From contig JAITYX010000010.1 of assembly GCA_021018815.1 (NCBI GenBank), positions 868,001 through 932,000 of the forward strand: 64,000 nucleotides of DNA, read 5' to 3'. Within the stretch, counting starts at the first letter, position 1; every line of letters starts with the position of its first letter. This document shows positions 32,730 to 44,228 of this stretch, piece by piece. The translations under genes and the position numbers were made by a program. Under the pieces are notes generated by a model that saw only the letters and a program-made list of their open reading frames with translations, was not told the origin of the DNA and made no database searches. The DNA is from Talinum fruticosum. Its lineage: Eukaryota > Streptophyta > Magnoliopsida > Caryophyllales > Talinaceae.

Positions 32730-35700
32730 ATGGCAAGAGATTCATCCCAAGAAATCCCATTACGTGGGACTGGGAATTCAAGGCAGAACACAATTCACCC
32801 AATCGACATAGATAGATCCCCGCACCTCGGGCATCGCCAACGCCAGTCGTTTATAACCAAGTAAAGCATTACAAGAAATGGTTCCCTTGGTTGATTCCTC
32901 TTTTGTCGTTGCAAACACGGTTGTTTTCGTCATCACCATGTATGTCAACAACTGCCCCAAGTATTACCTCTCCTGCGTCGCCCCTTTTCTGCATCGCTTG
33001 TCCTTCCAGCCTTTTAAGGAAAACCCTCTTCTTGGCCCCTCTTCTTCAACGTAAGTTCCTCGTTTTCATTTTGATTAAGTACCTTTCTTGCAGTTATTAT
33101 ATTTGAAATTTTAGTTCTTGTTTTTGCCTTTTGGATTGAAGTGTCAGTTGGCTTTGCTTAATCCAGTTGAACTGCCAATTTTTGAATTTATTCTTTGTTT
33201 TGGGTATTGATACTTTAGATGCGAGCCTTTTTAAGCTAGTGGAAATTCGCAAATGGTTCAATTTCTCCTTGTTTTCGAGTTGTGGTACACCGGAGTTTGC
33301 TCCAAAATGGAGCCAGAAGATGGCTGAATTTGCACTGTTTGCTGTTGTTGTTCATCGTTCTTATTTTGCTTCTGTTTTGGGAGTTTTTATCTTTGGAAAT
33401 GCTTGGGTATGAGGGTTTCAATTTTGCTATTCAAGATTTACTGCCTCTATTTTAAGTGGCGCGTGACCATAGACTAGCGTACTATTTTGGTCGAAAAAGT
33501 TTGCAGTTTTAAGCACCACGTGAGACCGAGGACTCATTGGCAAGTGGCAACAATGACTTAGTATAGTACAGCGTGACGATGACCTGAACCGTCACAATTG
33601 CTTGTCCAATTTGTCGTGTTTGGACCAGAATTTCTTATGAAATATTAGCCTGGTATTCAAGTTTTGCGCTCCTAATCCTTGGTAGAGCTTTATGAAGTGC
33701 ATTGGAGCTCTCTTACATCATCATATAGTATCAAGCTAAGTGAATGCCATGCATCTCTGCTTGTCAATATGTATCTATTGTTATCTCTAAATTGTGGAGA
33801 GGCTACTTCCAAGAGGACCCTATGATTGACTTGGTTGAAAACCTGCTATGCTACAACAAAAGAAGTTTAGCACAATCTAGTGATGTGTTCTGTAACTTCT
33901 GTAGTGATGCATTATATTATATAATCTGAAGCTCAAACAATTTCCCAAAAGTGAGTATTTCTTCTGCTGGAAATGTAGAATTATGATTATTATGTTTCAT
34001 ATCATATTTTGTACGTTTCAAGGTTGTTACTATCACATCAAGTCAACACAAGTTAAACCTCTGGCATGTAAAATTGAAATGAACTACCATCTTGCTTGGA
34101 ATGCTACTATGAATTTGATATTGGCAGTCAATTACTCTGCATTTTTGTCCGAGATTCTGTAAAAGACACTTAATAACGGTTCCTGATTGTTGTGCATCTA
34201 ATGTGCATGTTGTACATTGTAATTTCTATTGCTTCCTATTATGTAATGAAACTCAATTTTATTATTATTTTCTTTATCAGGTTGGATAAAATGGGAGCTT
34301 TGGATATCAATAAAGTGGTCAATCAACACCAGGGATGGCGCCTTATCACATGTATATGGTTGCATGCTGGAGTTTTCCATTTGTTGGCCAACATGTTGAG
34401 CTTATTAATCATTGGAATTCGGCTGGAACGGGAATTCGGATTTGGTGAGTTCAGGGATTGGATTCTATCTTAGGTCACCTCATTTTGTGTGTGTGTGTGT
34501 TTGTTTTCTCGTTTTCTTCTTTTTTTCTTTTTTTTTGGGTGGGCATGCAGTAACCTCATTAGACATCAGAGCAAAGAATACTTTAGTACCATCAAGCCCA
34601 TTTTTTTCTTGCATGCTAATGGACAGAATACACTAGCACCACTAAACCATTTTCTTTTCTTGCTACAAGGTATGTTACACTGTGCAAGAAAGGTCTGATG
34701 CAAACAATCAATACTGGTATTTATTGTGCAAGGGAGTATATTGTGCATTAGCAATTTTAATTCCTGGAAGGGGTGACAATGTGAAATTTCTATCACATAT
34801 ATTCTGATGACTGTGCTACAAAGTGATTATTGATAATCTGAACAAGTGAGGTCACCATAATGCTGAAATTTAGGTCAAGAGTCTCAAGACGGCCGCTCTA
34901 GGTATTAGATTGCCCAAGATCAGGGTGCTTGTGAAGTGAGGCACCAACCTTGCTTACTGGTACCTGTCAATGATTCAACATTTTAATTTTCATGTTTGTA
35001 GAGTTACATAGAAAATACACCAGATTAACATTTTTCCTTGAACAAAGGGTATGCTGGCTGAATGTTCTCATTTCTTGATTTTTCTTTAACAGTAAGGATT
35101 GGTGTGCTGTACATCATTGCTGGACTTGGTGGGAGTGTGTTGTCCGCTCTTTTTGTCCGGTCAAGCATCTCTGTTGGTGCCTCTGGTGCTGTATTTGGGT
35201 TGTTGGGTGCCATGCTGTCTGAGTTGATTATTAACTGGACTATGTACAGTAACAAGGTTAGATGCAGTGATTAAAGTATCTTATCACATATATCATATTG
35301 TTCAATCATCCTACCATCTTAAAATGTCTTACTCCACTTTTACAGGTTGCATCGTTACTAATGCTGGTAATCATCATTGTAGTAAATCTAGGTGTTGGGA
35401 TTCTTCCACATATGGACAATTTTGCTCATATTGGAGGATTTCTTTCTGGTTTTCTCCTTGGTTTTGTGTTCCTGATCCGGCCCCACTTCGGATGGGTAAG
35501 CCGAAGATATGTGCCACCTGGTTATTCTTTGGATTCAAGAAGACCTAATAAATACAAGAAATATCAGTTGACCTTGTGGTTCATCTCATTGATTCTTCTG
35601 ATAATTGGGTAAGCCCTATAGCTTAATCTATCTCAATTTGTTTTCATTTCTCAATCGCAATGTATCTTGTTAATAATGCTTACTCCATTACATAGTTTAG

Positions 35701-37090
35701 AGGGATTTGTCAAGTCTTTTAGTTGTGCAGCTTAGTCACATGATGCACTTGACTGGGCCACAATCAATATTTCCCGACTTTAGAAGGCTCTTAATCTGCT
35801 TTAGCTCCAATTTCTGAATTGGATTTCATCTCATATCTCTCCTTGTGGTTTACTGATTTTATCTTATGAAATTAGTGTTGTGGCCATAGAACTGTTGTGG
35901 GATACCCTATATTATCATTGTAGCACTAGTCTCAGGAACCTTTCTACAATCAATATTCCATGTGGAACAGATACATATTTCAAGCATGCCAGAACCCTTT
36001 TTTAATGATGAACCTCATATAAGTGTTTCCTCATTCACAATGATCTACCTGAAAATATTTGTCCGTATGATTGTATGACCAGTCTAAAGCAACCTGATTT
36101 TAACTCGAACCTGAGTTCCTTCAACTGAAAGTGACCAGAAATGCACCAGACCAATATTATTTACAATTTCTTTCGAAGCTTTTTAGATGAACATAGGTCA
36201 CAACTAAAGATGACTATAATTTAAATGATTGCCAAAACATGTTTCAACCTTGATATTCCATCTTCTAAACCAATCTGAAATTAACCTTGTCAAATCCAAC
36301 TTGGATGACCCATCAGCCAAGTCTAGCCATCTAGGCAACAGTAAAAATATAACTTTGTAAATCTGTGTTCCCGATCACATTTCTCTAATGTGAACCACTT
36401 TAGAAGATACAAGGCAAGTTCTTTAGTTTATTAGTGTATATCATCTTTTCCTCCTCTCCTTGTAGTTTGTCCTGTATATCTTTCACCTGCTGATACTTGA
36501 CTGGAAGTTTCTGTTAATTTGGACAGGTTCGCTGTTGGGCTGATATTGGTTTTCAAAGGTATAGATGGGAACTCACGTTGTTCTTGGTGCCATTATTTAA
36601 GTTGTGTTCCTACATCACGATGGAGCTGCAACACAGAGCCTGCATACTGTGTGGTATTTTTTCTGTTCCTTTGCGCCTCTCCCAAAAACAGGGTTTTTTT
36701 TTTATTATTTGATCCAGTAAGTTAGGAGCTTCTTATCAAAGCTTCAAAGTGAAGGAGGAGACGATACATTTTTGTCACGTCAAAGCTAGTAGCCTCTATA
36801 CAGTATACAAAATTCAAAAGACACAAAGTACACTATAGACAACTGCTCGAGGTGTCTTATTCATTTTAATTTTAGTTCCTTTTTTAGTTGTGAAACTAGT
36901 CATGATGGAGAGCATGCTGATAATAAGCTTTAATATTTTTTGCTGATAACCTTTATTTATCTTGCAGCCAAGCCAAGGAGGTGGTCAACTGAATTTGACA
37001 TGCTCAACCAATGGGAAATCAAAGGTATACTACTTGTCAAACATCACTGATTCGCAAATGCAAGGCCTATGCACCCAGGTCTGCAACTGA
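32730..37090 (+). CDS. rhomboid-family serine intramembrane protease, six exons
   Basis: Exons: 32730-33050, 34281-34444, 35093-35256, 35346-35608, 36527-36653 and 36968-37090, all with GT-AG introns and compatible phases. The product is a plant rhomboid-like (RBL) multi-pass membrane protease, which cuts substrates within the membrane, probably in the Golgi or plasma membrane. Seen: WFPWLIP at the first membrane helix, [10 protein letters not shown] loop, [37 protein letters not shown], catalytic serine in VGASGAVFG (exon 3), catalytic histidine in [12 protein letters not shown] (exon 4), and the Cys-rich tail [11 protein letters not shown] shared by plant RBLs. Exon 1 has two apparent one-base deletions: in the C run 32818-32821 and near 32896-32900. 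Restoring them gives 1,164 bases, about 387 residues, normal for the family. Either sequence errors or a recent pseudogene. Confidence 0.93.
34486..34500 (+). repeat. (TG)n microsatellite in rhomboid intron 2
   Basis: A short TG run followed by a T-rich stretch, inside the 648-bp second intron. Confidence 0.8.
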
Positions 37091-37862
37091 TGGGAAGGGA
37101 AGGGACAAGCCATGGAGAGAGAGACCTTTATGCATAAATCAGCGTATTAGACCTCTGAACTTATGATTGCCTACATTCCTTACAAAATCTTTGCACATCC
37201 ATGCGATGTGTTGTGTAAAGTTAGCTGACATGAGTATATAATATGTTATGATCCGATTGTTAAATGCAAAAGTTGAAACTGCAGTTTTACATTGGTTTAG
37301 CAATTGCAAATAAGAGGCAGCGTCGCACTATAAATAATAGTGACGTTGGTTTTGCTACACCTCCCCCCAAAAAAAAAACCCTCAGAAAAAAAAATCAGGT
37401 AGACCCCTATTAATTGGAGTTAAAGGTTTAAATTAATGTTTAATTGGACGTAAATAAGAAAGTTTACTCGTAGGGTCCTAAACTGCAATTTTTTAGTAGA
37501 CTTGGCCTTTCGTAACTATATCGAGTAAGGACTTGAGCCCTTATATTAAGGGAAATTGACCTTGGGGTGTTGGGTCAATTTTCCCGGGACCAAGAAAATC
37601 CGAAGAACAGTTAAGAGTTACGTTGAGCAATGCACATGACACGTATGTGAAGAAGTTGGGAAAGTAGAATTGACTATTATGACCTTAATCATATGAAGGT
37701 TTTGCAATTCAATTGAGGAGGAGAGAGAGAGAAGAAGGCGGCAAAAAGAGGTTTGTTTGGCAGAAAGTTTCCATGAAAAATAATAAAATTTTGCAAGGGC
37801 TTCTTCGTTCCTTCTGTTGAATTCCCCAAATTTTCTTCCTAGGTTTTCCTCACAATTTAGGG

Positions 37863-37898
<36 letters not shown>

Positions 37899-37929
37899 AA
37901 TTGCGACTTCAGTAGCACACATCTGTCTC
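37091..37929 (+). other. rhomboid 3' flank and start of next transcript
   Basis: The first ~250 bases are probable 3' UTR (AT-rich, possible poly(A) signals near 37230-37260). After a non-coding stretch, a (GA)n run at 37868-37894 and CT/GA-rich DNA precede the next ATG, typical of a plant 5' leader. Confidence 0.45.
37868..37894 (+). repeat. (GA)n microsatellite
   Basis: About 13 GA units, 36 bases upstream of the ATG at 37930. GA repeats are common in plant 5' leaders. Confidence 0.9.
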
Positions 37930-38257
37930 ATGAAACCAACCATTCTCAAATTTCATTCCTGCTCTAATTCGAAACCTTCACTTCTCTCTCTTCCTCTCGC
38001 ATTATGCTCTTCAACCTTCAAATTAGGGTTTCGTTGTGAAATAGGGTTTTGTTTTGCTCTTCGGTATAAGGGTTTGGGATTGAGAGACGGTGGTAATAAT
38101 GTCAAGGTCAATGCTGTTGGTTTTCTTGCTTATTGTACTCATAATTATTTCTCAATTTGAGTGGACACAGTCACTTTGTGTTATAGGTTGATTCTAACCA
38201 GAACCTCTCTCGTAGAAGCAACGGATTTCCAATAGGGAAGAAGTCGTCAAAGAGAAG
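37930..38257 (+). CDS. two-exon 5' fragment of an unidentified plant gene
   Basis: Exon 1 (37930-38106) starts MKPTILKFHSCSNSKPSLL and is rich in Ser, Leu and basic residues with few acids at first, like an organelle transit peptide. AAG^GTCAAT is a good donor. An 80-bp intron ends TTATAG at 38186, and exon 2 (38187-38257) continues in phase: VDSNQNLSRRSNGFPIGKKS, ending at donor AAG^GTATTC. About 83 codons in all. I do not recognise the family. No further exon is evident before the repeat DNA at 39.4 kb, so the gene may have been truncated, or later exons were missed. Confidence 0.5.
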
Positions 38258-39359
38258 GTATTCTCAAGCTTTTCGAGTGCTTCTACTTTTTATCGTTGTT
38301 GTTTTATTTCCCATTTTAAATTGCTTATTCATTTGGAGAAATACATGTCTAGCTAAAATTTTAATGTATGTGAGAAATTGGGTTTGCCTTATTTAGTTTT
38401 TCAGCTCAATTAGTCAGGCATTATGGATGTGTTATTTGTCAATATCCTAGAAAAAGACAAAGGTGATTCAAGCATATAGCATTAAGAAACAAACATTTAG
38501 ACATAATCGGATTTTGTGGTTTAGAGCAAAATGGGCTAATGGGGAAGATAGGAATTACTCTTAGCTAGAGATACGCAAGTGGTAATGAATCCCTTTCATA
38601 TCATTGATGATTGAGAATCTATGTAGTCAATCTCATTACCATGTTGGTTGGGTGATGATAGCTTTTGATGAAGAATATATGTAATAGAATGGATACTAGG
38701 AAGGAGGGTTTATTTGAATGATTAAAATTGGACAGGGGGTGGGGGAGTAGGATTTGAAGTCAAATACTCCAGCTTGATCTTTGCTAGGAATACATTCAAA
38801 AGATATTAGATGTAGAGTATACTATGCCTTTTTCCTACTCCATCCATAAACAATGTTGAAATTGAAGATATGAAATTTGTTAACACAGTGATATCTCTGA
38901 AATGTGGAACCGCAGTTAGGTGGTGCTATCATTTAGTTGGTAATCATGTCTGTTTTTCCTTTCTTATTATTAGTCATTTTTAGGGAGTCATATTTATATA
39001 GCAACACCTGTTTGCTTTATGTACTATAAATGCTACAACTTTTAGTGAGTTTTTTCGGATAAAAAGTCATATTGACATTGTAGTCTAATCGCTTATTTAA
39101 TTTAAGGTGAGGTGAAAAATTAGTGAGAATAAGAATTTAAATTTAGTATGTGTAATTTTATTCTAAAGCACCTCATATGAAGCTTATGGATTAATTTTAT
39201 AATGTGTTAGACAATGCAACTGTTGAGTTCAAAATTATGATATTTCTAATACTTCTTTATATCTTAATTTGTTCGTAATAATGACTAAATTAAAATTTTA
39301 ATTTATTTTATTTTATTTTTGTAAGAAGTGTGGAAAAATTTGAAAAATAATATGAAGAA
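38258..39359 (+). other. intron or intergenic DNA
   Basis: AT-rich DNA with no clear exon. A piece near 38570-38650 (GGTAATGAATCC...CTCATTACCATGTTGGTTG) resembles the ends of a degenerate MITE. A short coding-like piece at 39350-39405 (EEFKTEELDRLLEVG) could be an exon remnant; weak. Confidence 0.35.
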
Positions 39360-40452
39360 TTCAAAACTGAAGAGTTGGATCGTCTACTTGAAGTTGGGCC
39401 AAATTAAGCCCAGAACCGTGCTGCTCACGTGACCCACAATCCACAAAACGCCGTTCCTCTCACTCCTTTTCCTTCGGCCCAAAACCATCATAAACCCTAA
39501 TCCTTTCCTCCCTCTCCCTTCTTTGCCTTGCTGACTGCGAAGCCTAGCCCCCAACCTCAAGACTCCATCTCTCACTCTTCCCTCTCGGCTTCAAACTCCC
39601 AAAACCCTAACCCTAGCCACGCACGCCATCTCTAGCTCTCCTCCTCTCTTCGGTGTCCCTCTCGCTACTATTGCCTTACAAAAACCCTAGCTCTCGTCTT
39701 CGGTCTTCCTCCACGAATAGAATTCAAATTCCTCTCAAACTCTATCCACAACCAAAATCTGGCCCGAGGAAATCGAGACCTGAGCAAGAAGATCGAGCAA
39801 TGAGGATGAGAAGACCAAGACTTTAAAAGCAGAAGAAGCACGACGAGAGAGGGAGGCCGGACGGCGGTGGGCGAAGGTGTGACAGACCGGAGCCGCGCCA
39901 AGGTCCAAGTTTTCAAATTTTAGTCCTTCATATTTCAGTTTTAGTTTCTTCGAATTCCAGTTAGCTTCTCAAAAATTCAGCAGTTAGTTTTCATATTTTA
40001 GTTTCTAGTTCTTGAGTTTCAAGTTTTTAGCTTCGATTTTCGATTTTGGAATTTTGCCGAATTTGGGTTCGATTTTAGATTGTTGGTTTGCTTAGCTGAA
40101 ACTCGACAATTGATTGTTCAAATTTGGACTGTGAGTTGTGGAATTGCATTAAGGACATTCAAATTTGCTAGTATAATTTCGCAACTTTTGGACTTTTAAT
40201 TCTGTTAGTTTGAATAATGATAGATTGCAATCTGATTTCTATAGTTGCTTTGATCTTTAATAAAGTTGTGCTAGTTGAATACTTGAGTTGATTTTGCTGA
40301 GATTTTTGCTACTTTTGTTTCTGTGATATCGATAGGTTAATCTATTATCATTATTCAAGTTCTATTCGCATTAGTTTAGGATAATTTAAGTTTTATGAAT
40401 TAAATATCTGAATCATTTCACAACTTAATTTTAATTTGGTCCATCTCTGTGG
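39360..40452 (+). other. LTR-like or promoter/leader sequence with telo-box motifs
   Basis: Contains GGGCC/GGCCC elements and several AAACCCTA telo-box words (39491-39500, 39600-39615, 39680-39690), followed by a long T-rich stretch like a leader intron. Such motifs occur both in ribosomal-type gene promoters and in LTRs of Tat-type retroelements. The sequence that follows (CTGTGGTTCGAC and TGGCGCC) favours a retroelement leader. Confidence 0.4.
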
Positions 40453-40702
40453 TTCGACAAATCACTGTACTCCCTTAATTCACTCCAATAAAATGGCGCC
40501 ATGTTGTCCCTTTTTCTGAAATAGAGGCAGCTAAGGAGAAAGAAACTACTTTTTCTGAAATAGAGGCAACTAAGGAATTCGACAAATCACTGTACTCCCT
40601 GAATTCACTCCAATAAAATGGCGCCATGTTGTCCCTTTTTCTGAAATAGAGGCAGCGAAGGAGAAAGAAATTACTTTTTCTGAAATAGAGGCAACTAAGG
40701 AA
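40453..40702 (+). repeat. 125-bp tandem duplication containing a TGGCGCC primer-site-like motif
   Basis: TTCGACAAATCACTGTACTC...GAGGCAACTAAGGA is present twice (40453-40577 and 40578-40702) with four or so differences. Each copy holds AAATGGCGCC (TGGCGCC at 40494-40500 and 40619-40625), the core of the primer site used by Tat/Ogre-type gypsy elements. Confidence 0.85.
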
Positions 40703-41062
40703 AAAGAAATTACTGATAGAGTAGAACCTTCACCTCCTATAGATTCTTCCTCTCCTACTATTATAAAGGTTCATGAACTTGATATGCATGTTAGTTGTGA
40801 GAATGAGCATGATAAAAAGATTTCATCAACACAAAAAGAATGTTTGTTTTGAGCACATTGACCATGATAATTTCTTATGTCATTCCGATTCCTTTTACGT
40901 TGAATCTATCATGACCAACCAAAAATCCGAACTTTCCGATTCCATGCTTTACGAGTATAAAACCGATATATTTAATGATGTTGGTTCACAATTTGATAAG
41001 TTGAAACAGATCTTTAATGGTGTTACATTGATATTATGGATGTTTTTGGCACCAATTTTCTA
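40640..41062 (+). pseudogene. retroelement-associated open frame, unknown
   Basis: Frames starting in the duplicated unit read EIEAAKEKEITFSEIEATKE, then PSPPIDSSSPTIIKVHEL, and after one frameshift near 40835 FEHIDHDNFLCHSDSFYVES and TDIFNDVGSQFDKLKQIFNG. The repeats and position after a primer-like motif suggest the first ORF of a non-autonomous (LARD-type) element. I do not recognise the protein family. Confidence 0.35.
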
Positions 41063-41287
41063 GTTTTTGTTACATTTATTTGAATGAGAGCTCTTCTTGC
41101 AGATTTGATTGTTACGTGCTTTGATGAGATTTAAATTGAGATAGCGAGCTTGAGTTGATATGGAGTGGCTAATGCTCCATGAGTCTCCATTTGAACCGAC
41201 TTCAAGAGACTTTAGCTTAGGTGCTCCCAACACATAACTTAGTATAATCATTCCCTTCTCTATCCTCTTTTTATTTTATTTTCTTTT
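41063..41287 (+). other. short non-coding stretch
   Basis: Between the unknown frame and the F repeat. A polypyrimidine run ends directly before F. Nothing else seen. Confidence 0.35.
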
Positions 41288-42353
41288 TGTAGGAATCACG
41301 ACCTAGGGCGGACCCCCGAGGTCGAGCTTCCCCACGTGCCTTTTTGGCCTAAGGGTTTTAGAAAGTGGAAAGGATGATTTTAGGGTTTGAAGATGAATTT
41401 TGGAGAGTAGGGATGAACCTTTTATTAAGATTTTTGAGTTTTATTAAATTTAATTAATCAAAATTTGAATGGCGGTTTTATTAACCTTTTTATTTTAGTA
41501 ATTATTTTGAGAAGTCCCATGATCTTATTTTCTAATTAAAGAATTAACGATATTAGGCTTATGATTCTGCCGTGAGACTTTAGGGCCGGATTGATGTGAA
41601 AACCGAAGCCACCACCACCGACCCAGTGGTGCTGGCCGTGGCTTGCACCGAGGGAAAGCAGCGCCGGCCCTCGGTCTTTGCCCGGTGGGTAGATCCAGAA
41701 CCTAACATAATTTTTCCTACAACCGGAAAATACCGAGATACGATTTTGCGTAGAACCAAATAAAAAATAAAAGAGTTGCCGATTAGTTTTTAGAAAGAGA
41801 AAACTAACAAAAAAATAAAAAAAGAAAATTTGCTCTCTCAATCTTAGTATGGAAAAACTAACACCGAAAAAGGCTAAAAATTGACTCCATCGGTCTTGAA
41901 CCGAGAATTGGATTCAGGGCGAGGGTACGAAACATAGGAATAAACCCATCCGTTCCGCCCATCCGAAAACGGCCATTACTAGTTTGAGTAGCGTATTAAT
42001 AATGATGTAAGAATACAAGCATACAACATGCAAAGCAAAATTAAAGCAACCAAAACATAACAAGGTAAACAATAAAGAAAAGCGGTAAAGAAAGCGATAA
42101 AGAAAAGAAAAGCGAGAAATAAAAAAATATTACATCGGTCGGGAGGAAATTAAAGCGATTACATCTCTTCAACCATAATAAGGTAAGCAATAAAACAGTA
42201 AATAAATATAAGCTGTTCGAAGGTCGAAATATGACCCTCGAGTTGTCCCACCTTGTCGATCCGGATCTCCGATGTGAAGCTAAGCAAGAAGCCGAAAGTT
42301 AAAAGGAAGTTTGTGAAGGATGAGAAGAGATACGAGATGAACGAGTGCTACAA
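41288..42353 (-). repeat. F1: LTR-like repeat, truncated
   Basis: Begins TGTAGGAATCACGACC and matches F2 (56996-58988) over about 1 kb, including ATGAACCTTTTATTAAGATT, GGTGCTGGCCGT and TTACATCGGTCGGGAGGAAA. TG start, length and the layout of the 30-kb segment suggest an LTR on the minus strand. It is cut at 42354 by the G2 LTR fragment. Confidence 0.65.
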
Positions 42354-43152
42354 TGATATATTTGACAAAGATAGAACCAAGTTCCTTATGGATATAGTCA
42401 CACCACCATAAGAATCTTAAGGCACCAAAAGACTAAAGCTAGATACGAGATGACACCACTAGCTAGGCTTTCGAACTCAATCGAGCACCACTAAGCATGC
42501 CAAGCTTAGATATAGCAATTGAGAATTCAAGGGGAAGAGCATTCAACTTGCTCGGTTTTCATTCAATATCAAAGTTGTCCTTACAAAACCGAATACATGG
42601 AATATTTGTAATGCTCAAAGATTAAAGCTAAGCATAATCTAAAGGCTAAGAGTGTATGTACAAGATCAAAGGCCAATATTACACCATAGCTAACCCCTTC
42701 TCCAAGCTAGCTTTGGGAACATGTGGCTCGAAATGCATAGTGAGTTCCGACCAAGCATTTGTTTTCCCCTATGCAAGCTTGATTTTGGTTGGTCCAACAC
42801 ATGATTCCTCCCACTAGTGGTAGTGCTCCTTGATTCCTCTAGAACCTTCTTTAATGCTAGCAATGCACGTTTCTCAAATGGTCCATGTAGGTGATCCGAG
42901 CATGGAATGGACCCTTAGGACAGATTGTCCTCAAAATGCCCGGTTTAGGCTTTAGGTGTTTTTGGACCTTCTTTTTGCTACAACTCTTTAAGCACCAATT
43001 ATTTATGGACCTATTGTCATTGAGGACAATTCTCCCGGCCCTTCAAGCTCTTGTTCAACTTGTGTTACTTGAACCAGAATGGTGGACTTTGGTGCCCAAA
43101 GTTGATCTCTACACACGTTTATCTCCCATTGTAGCTTTGCTAATAGCCTATG
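42354..43152 (-). repeat. G2: LTR fragment related to G1
   Basis: Starts TGATATATTTGAC and shares the G1 LTR layout: two ACACCACTA/CACCACTA motifs, GAGCATTCAACTTGCTCGGTTTTC, and the GGGAACATGTGGCT segment seen in most LTRs of this window. A hairpin AAAGCTAG/CTAGCT lies at 42435-42471. It is cut at 43153 by the family B LTR. Confidence 0.6.
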
Positions 43153-44120
43153 TGATGGGGAGGACACCACAAACCCAACCCCAACTAATACCGAGAGCCG
43201 ACTGGAACCGATTGATAATTTTGAGTCCTTAGAAACCATTGCTTGGGTCTTCGTTGATAACGCAGCATCGAGGGAGTTTTGGCCACACTCGAAATACTTG
43301 TCTGTCTCCTCGGACGGGAGTAAGGGAGTCGGACAAGAGATCTTTTTCTAAGTCCTCGGTTTCGAGCTTAGAAGTCAAATGATCTTTTCCCGAGTCCTCG
43401 CTTCGAGCTTAGACCGGATTGTAGATATACTCAAATCTACTTGATCATCATCTAGGCTTCTTCGAAAAAGAAAGTTAAGGATCGAAAGCAAAAGAATTTG
43501 GTGACAACGATTGTAGTCTGTCACCGGACTCGAAACCGTACTACTTTGTTCCCCTCCTTTTCTGCTTGTAATTATTAACCTTTTCTCCTTGTTTTTGTCC
43601 TTTTATTTTCTTGAATACATCACAACCATTGATTGTAAAGGGGATTTATAACCCTTAGATTAGAGTGATGTAACCTAGTTAAGAGGACTATAAATATACA
43701 TGGGCTCTCTCTTTGTAAAGGATGATGATTTTGATATTTGCTATATGATAAGTAAAGTTGAGCGAGTGCTCCTTTCAACCCCAAAATTCTCTTTTGCTTG
43801 TCTAATTAGTGGCATAATTAGGTTGTGTTACGAAGAGTCCGATTATACTTGGTGTGGTGATAGTCTGTATCACTAAGTGTGATTAGTGCCCTAGTTTTAT
43901 CCTTGGTGGTGATATCTCGTATCCTTGGATAGTTCTAGTTTATCTTGTTATTGTCCTATCGGTCTTGGTTACCTTGCTAATCACCTCCTCACGAGTGATC
44001 GGCTTAGTCCTTGTCGCCTCTTGTTCCATTGGTCATTTCTAAGCCCATTCCGAGTCACTCGAAGTGCGTTTAGCTCACTCTGTTGGCGGGATTGGTGTAG
44101 CCTTGCATCTTGGCACATCG
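43153..44120 (+). repeat. B2 5' LTR
   Basis: TGATGGGGAGGACACC...CTTGGCACATCG, 968 bp, followed one base later by the primer site. TATAAATATA lies near 43689. Hairpins at 43843-43880 and 43898-43931. Confidence 0.88.
43843..43931 (+). promoter_or_regulatory. pair of conserved-loop hairpins in B2 LTR
   Basis: The first stem ATACTTGGTG/CACTAAGTGT is imperfect, the second TATCC/GGATA; loops read TGGTGATAGTCTGTAT and TGGTGATATCTCGTAT. They lie about 155-240 bases after the TATA box. Confidence 0.5.
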
Positions 44121-44123
44121 GCT

Positions 44124-44135
44124 TTGGTATCGAGC
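44124..44135 (+). other. B2 primer-binding site
   Basis: TGGTATCGAGC (within GCTTTGGTATCGAGC) matches the initiator-Met primer site apart from one missing base. Confidence 0.7.
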
Positions 44136-44228
44136 TTTGGAGCCTTTCCTAGGCTAACCTTCCTTAACCTCAAACACAACCCTTTTAGCCCCGAGCACAT
44201 TAGTCCACAAAGAACCCGTAAACCGGAA

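Noticed and set aside
32730..37090. rhomboid gene as an old processed pseudogene
   Set aside because: Introns with good GT-AG sites and full conservation of catalytic and cysteine residues argue against a processed or old pseudogene; only exon 1 has two single-base gaps.
39491..39615. interstitial telomere repeat
   Set aside because: Only isolated AAACCCTA words, not a tandem array.
39668..39916. 82-codon minus-strand frame
   Set aside because: Antisense to a C/T-rich leader-like region; low complexity, no family resemblance.
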